The notes under the pieces are model-generated. The model saw only the letters and a list, made by a program, of their open reading frames with translations, had not been told where the DNA came from and searched no databases. Positions 6,216-9,077 of a stretch of DNA of 9,077 nt are shown here, in pieces. Positions within the stretch are counted from its first letter, which is position 1. Each line of letters begins with the position of its first letter. Position numbers and translations under genes: made by a program. Origin of the DNA: an uncultured Pseudorhodobacter sp. (GTDB lineage: Bacteria; Pseudomonadota; Alphaproteobacteria; Rhodobacterales; Rhodobacteraceae); NCBI GenBank assembly GCA_945952425.1, contig CAMFIX010000094.1, positions 1 through 9,077 on the forward strand, written 5' to 3'.

Positions 6216-7375
6216 TTGCGGGCCTCGAAGTCGATGCGCGGGTCGATCAGCGTGTAACTCAGGTCCGAGATCAGCCCGATCACCATGCCCATCAGGGTAA
6301 AGACGTAAAGCGTGCCGAAGATGATCGGGTAGTCGCGCCCGACGATGGCGTTATACCCCAGCCGCCCCAGCCCATCGAGCGAGAAGATGTTCTCGATAAA
6401 GAGCGACGAGCCGAAGAACACGCTGACGAAAGCCGCCGGAAAGCCCGCGATCACGATCAGCATGGCGTTGCGGAAGACATGGCCATACAGCACCCGGTTT
6501 TCCGACAGGCCCTTGGCGCGGGCGGTCATCACATATTGCTTGCCGATCTCGTCCAGGAACGAGTTCTTGGTCAGCAGGGTCAGGGTGGTGAAGGCCGTAA
6601 TCAGCTGCGCGGTCACCGGCAGGACGATGTGCCAGAGGTAATCCGCGATCTTGCCGCCCAGCGAGAGACTCGCCCAGTTGTCCGAGGTCAGGCCGCGCAG
6701 GGGGAAGATGCGCAGGAAGGTGCCGCCGGCGAAAAGCTCCATCAGCAAGAGCGCGAACAGCAGCGAGGGGATGGAATAGGCGCCGATGATGATGCCCGAG
6801 GTCCAGGTGTCAAACTTCGACCCGTTCCGCACCGCCTTGCGAATGCCCAGCGGGATCGACACCAGATAGGCCAGCAGCGTCGACCACAGGCCCAAAGTGA
6901 TCGAAACGGGCAGCTTGTCGGCGATCAGCGTCATGACGTTTTCGGATTTGAAATAGCTCTCACCGAAGTCCAGCCGCAGGTATTTGCCCATCATGATGAA
7001 GAACCGCTGCCAGGCCGGGATAGGCTCCTTGTGGCAGGCGGGGTCTTTCAGGCTGGGCGTGCCGGTGAAATCCGCCGCGCAGACGATGCGGGAAAAGCCG
7101 AACTCCACCTCGATCTGGTCGAGGAATTCGGGCGGCAGGCCGCGGGCGCCGAGATAGGCGGTCTGCTGCTTGCCCTTCTCGGTCGGTTTGGTCGCCGCCA
7201 TGTCGGTGCCGGTGCCCTGCAGCTTGTCCGAGGCCTCGGCATCGCCCTCGATGCGCGCCGACAGGGTCTCGATCGGGCCGCCGGGCACGGCGAGGGTCAA
7301 GACGAAATTCACCAGCATGACCCCGATCAGCGTCGGGATCACCAGCAGGATTCGGCGGATGATATAGGACAGCAT
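6212..7375 (-). CDS. yejB: YejB-like inner-membrane permease
   Basis: This 387-residue permease of the OppB/DppB type begins MLSYIIRRILLVIPTLIG, the usual start of the family: a short basic N-terminus and a first membrane segment at about 8-30. A periplasmic loop (about 31-150) follows, then the core from LPVSITLGLWSTLLAYLVSIPLG (about 155-177), with the EAA loop at about 280-304 (QYVMTARAKG). It ends DPRIDFEARK, almost as in E. coli YejB as I recall it. I chose ATG at 7375, which shares one base with the yejA stop (TGATG). A GTG 18 codons upstream would add an arginine-rich tail unlike the family and lies inside yejA. The protein is about 23 residues longer than E. coli YejB, mostly from an insertion between FGFS and FFIMMGKYLR that includes C99 and C114. 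No Shine-Dalgarno is visible, so coupling to yejA is likely. Confidence 0.94.
   Translation of the reverse strand: MLSYIIRRILLVIPTLIGVMLVNFVLTLAVPGGPIETLSARIEGDAEASDKLQGTGTDMAATKPTEKGKQQTAYLGARGLPPEFLDQIEVEFGFSRIVCAADFTGTPSLKDPACHKEPIPAWQRFFIMMGKYLRLDFGESYFKSENVMTLIADKLPVSITLGLWSTLLAYLVSIPLGIRKAVRNGSKFDTWTSGIIIGAYSIPSLLFALLLMELFAGGTFLRIFPLRGLTSDNWASLSLGGKIADYLWHIVLPVTAQLITAFTTLTLLTKNSFLDEIGKQYVMTARAKGLSENRVLYGHVFRNAMLIVIAGFPAAFVSVFFGSSLFIENIFSLDGLGRLGYNAIVGRDYPIIFGTLYVFTLMGMVIGLISDLSYTLIDPRIDFEARK
6223..6226 (-). promoter_or_regulatory. Ribosome binding site of yejE
   Basis: GAGG on the minus strand lies 7 bases before the yejE ATG, inside the 3' end of yejB. It is the clearest Shine-Dalgarno of the internal junctions of the four transporter genes and supports the ATG at 6215. 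The yejB and yejF starts lack such a match, so YejE may have some independent initiation. Confidence 0.5.
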
Positions 7376-9077
7376 CAGCGCAGCGCGCCCGAGGCCTTCA
7401 GCTTGGCGGCCTTGTCGGCGTCGAACCACCAGAACGATGTCTCGCCCAAAGCATAGGGCGGCAGTTTGTCGGGATGGGCATATTGGTCGTAATAGGCCAC
7501 CCAGGACGAGGCTTTATACCATTGCGGCACCCAGAAGCGCTGGGCGAGAAGCACGCGGTCCAGCGCATGGGTGGCGGTCGTCATCTCGTCTTTCGTCTTG
7601 GCGGCGATGGTGACCTTGACCATCGCATCCACGGCCGGGGATTTCAGGCCGATGACGTTGTAACTGGAATTGTCCGCGGTTTCCGACCCGTAATTCTGCC
7701 GCAGCTCGTCGCCCGGCTCCATGCTGCCCCGGGCGTTGGAGGTAATCATGTCGAAGTCGAAAGAAGGCGGCTGGGTGCGGGATTCGTATTGGCTGTCGTC
7801 GACATCCTTCAGGCTGGCGTCGATGCCCAAGGCCTTCAGGTTTTCGACATAGGGGTTGAAGACACGGTCGAACTGCGGGTTATCGTTCAGGAATTCGACC
7901 GACAGCACCACCCCGTCCTTGGCGCGCTTGCCATCGGCGCCGACCACCCAGCCGGCATCGTCCAGAAGCTTGGACGCCTTGCGCAGGTTCTTGCGGTCCA
8001 GCTGATCGGGGCCGGAGACCGGGGCCGCGATGGGATCGTCGGTCAGGATCGAGGGGTCCAGCAGCTTTTGGTCGACCAGCGGTTGCAGCAGGGCCTTTTC
8101 GGCATCGGAAGGGGCGCCGGAGGCGGCGAGATAGCTGTTCTCCCAAACCGAGTTGATCCGGGAATACAGCCCGTAGAACAGCGCCTTGTTCGACCATTCG
8201 AAGTTGAACATCAGCCCGATGGCCTCGCGGACACGGGGGTCTTGGAACTTCTCGCGCCGCAGGTTGAAGACGAAAGCCTGACCGCTGGCCTTGTTGCCAT
8301 TCGGGATCTCGGCCTTGACGACGGCGCCCGAGGTCACGCCCGGGAAGTCATACTGCGTCGCCCAGGCTTTCGACGAGGTCTCTTGGCGGAACGTATAGGC
8401 GCCGGCCTTGAAACCTTCGAAAGCGGCGTTCGGGTCGCCGAAATATTCGAACCGGATCGAGTCGAAATTGTTCTGCCCCTTGTTGATCGGCAGCTTCTCG
8501 CCCCAGTAATCCGGGTTGCGCTTCCAGACCACGGTCTGGCCGGTGACGGTGCGCGACTTGTCGAGCTGATAGGGGCCGGTGCCGAGGAACGGGTCGAGCG
8601 ACGAATCCTCCAGACTGCGCTTGTCCTTGACGAACTCGGCCTTGGAAAAGATCGGCAACCCGCCGACCTGCGCGGGCAGGTCGCGGTAGGGGATGCCGGG
8701 CTTGAAGGTGAATTTGACGGTCAGCGGGTCGATGACCTCGGCCTTGTCGACCTGGGTGTTGAAGATGGTGCGGAAGTCCGAAAGCCCGTGGTCGCGGAAC
8801 TGCTCGTAAGAGAAGATCACGTCATCGGCCGTCATCGGCGAGCCATCGGCGAATTTCACATCGTCGCGCAGGTGGAAGATGACCCAGCTGCGGTCCTCGG
8901 GATATTCGATCGTCTTGCACATCAGGCAATAGCTGGCGCCGATCTCGTCCGCGGTGCCGGTCAGGATGGATTCATAGGGCAGCGTCGCCCCCACGACCGG
9001 CACGCCCTTGATCGAATAGGCGTTGACCGTGTCCCAGGTGCCGAAGCTGCTTTCGGAAATCTCGCCGCCCTTGGGGG
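7375..9077 (-). CDS. yejA: YejA-like periplasmic peptide-binding protein (N-terminus beyond window)
   Basis: This is an extracytoplasmic solute-binding protein of family 5 (SBP_bac_5), which captures the peptide substrate for YejB-YejE-YejF. The frame is open to the window edge, so the GTG at 9003 is not the true start. Residues are numbered from the first full codon at 9075; 566 are visible. The N-terminal part, WDTVNAYSIKG (14-24), matches the usual family segment near the mature start; the signal peptide should lie just upstream. Further family marks are EDRSWVIFHLRDDVKFADG, the DPFLGTGPY segment, WKRNPDYWG, FNLRREKFQDPRVREA and the C-terminal FWVPQWY. The only two cysteines seen form a CLMC motif (C50, C53). 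It is the first visible gene of the operon, and its TGA shares a base with the yejB ATG. The protein might instead be a functional equivalent of Agrobacterium YepA, which delivers muropeptides to YejBEF; sequence alone does not separate these. Confidence 0.88.
   Translation of the reverse strand, partial: PKGGEISESSFGTWDTVNAYSIKGVPVVGATLPYESILTGTADEIGASYCLMCKTIEYPEDRSWVIFHLRDDVKFADGSPMTADDVIFSYEQFRDHGLSDFRTIFNTQVDKAEVIDPLTVKFTFKPGIPYRDLPAQVGGLPIFSKAEFVKDKRSLEDSSLDPFLGTGPYQLDKSRTVTGQTVVWKRNPDYWGEKLPINKGQNNFDSIRFEYFGDPNAAFEGFKAGAYTFRQETSSKAWATQYDFPGVTSGAVVKAEIPNGNKASGQAFVFNLRREKFQDPRVREAIGLMFNFEWSNKALFYGLYSRINSVWENSYLAASGAPSDAEKALLQPLVDQKLLDPSILTDDPIAAPVSGPDQLDRKNLRKASKLLDDAGWVVGADGKRAKDGVVLSVEFLNDNPQFDRVFNPYVENLKALGIDASLKDVDDSQYESRTQPPSFDFDMITSNARGSMEPGDELRQNYGSETADNSSYNVIGLKSPAVDAMVKVTIAAKTKDEMTTATHALDRVLLAQRFWVPQWYKASSWVAYYDQYAHPDKLPPYALGETSFWWFDADKAAKLKASGALR

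Larger units (their letters stand above)
1639..9077 (-). other. Operon: yejA-yejB-yejE-yejF-glycosyltransferase-hydrolase
   Basis: Six genes lie head to tail with no intergenic gap. Junctions, read on the minus strand, are TGATG (7377-7373), ATGA (6215-6212), ATGA (5124-5121) and ATGA (3538-3535), plus a 14-base overlap at 2328-2315 if the TTG start is used. A single transcript is strongly suggested. Its promoter lies beyond the right edge, and no internal promoter or attenuator was recognised. No T-rich hairpin is visible at the 3' end, where the operon runs into the convergent glycosidase gene. Confidence 0.8.

Noticed and set aside
7376..7429. Upstream start for yejB giving 405 residues
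   Set aside because: The extra 18 residues are Arg-rich, unlike the family, and lie within yejA. ATG at 7375 gives the typical permease N-terminus and a TGATG junction.
5226..7456. Plus-strand open frames at 5226-6257 and 6479-7456
   Set aside because: They are antisense to yejE and yejB, rich in His, Gln, Arg and Asp as typical of reverse-frame shadows, with no start context or motif.

Overview
The window is dense, GC-rich coding DNA with almost no intergenic space. The codon bias, the overlapping operon layout and the protein types suggest an alphaproteobacterium, most likely of the Rhodobacterales (Rhodobacter/Paracoccus type). That placement is inferred from style; no rRNA or marker gene is present.

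Left edge, plus strand (1-1647): the 3' part of a gene for a large secreted protein. It has a clan GH-A-like glycosidase region (an NE acid/base motif and a SEWN nucleophile motif), then nine RTX calcium-binding nonapeptides and a C-terminal domain of the type I secretion kind. Its 5' end lies outside the window.

The rest (1639-9077), minus strand: one tightly packed operon, transcribed right to left. It begins beyond the right edge with a YejA-like peptide-binding protein (partial), followed by permeases YejB and YejE and the double ATPase YejF. Two genes not part of the classical yejABEF set follow: a family 4 glycosyltransferase and a small alpha/beta-hydrolase-like protein. The first four junctions are 1- or 4-base stop/start overlaps. 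The last is a 14-base overlap if the TTG start is used. Translational coupling along the whole set is therefore likely.

The secreted glycosidase gene and the operon converge and overlap by 9 bases, with their stop codons interlocked and no visible terminator between them.

Functionally, the transporter should bring oligopeptides or peptide-containing compounds across the inner membrane. YejABEF is known for microcin C and peptide uptake in enterobacteria, and YejBEF with another binding protein is known for muropeptide recycling in Agrobacterium. The glycosyltransferase and hydrolase-like protein suggest that handling of a glycan or glycopeptide, or envelope modification, is tied to this uptake system. 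This link is inferred from gene order only. No promoter, tRNA, rRNA, CRISPR, insertion sequence or attachment site was recognised, and no stretch above 300 bases lacks a gene.
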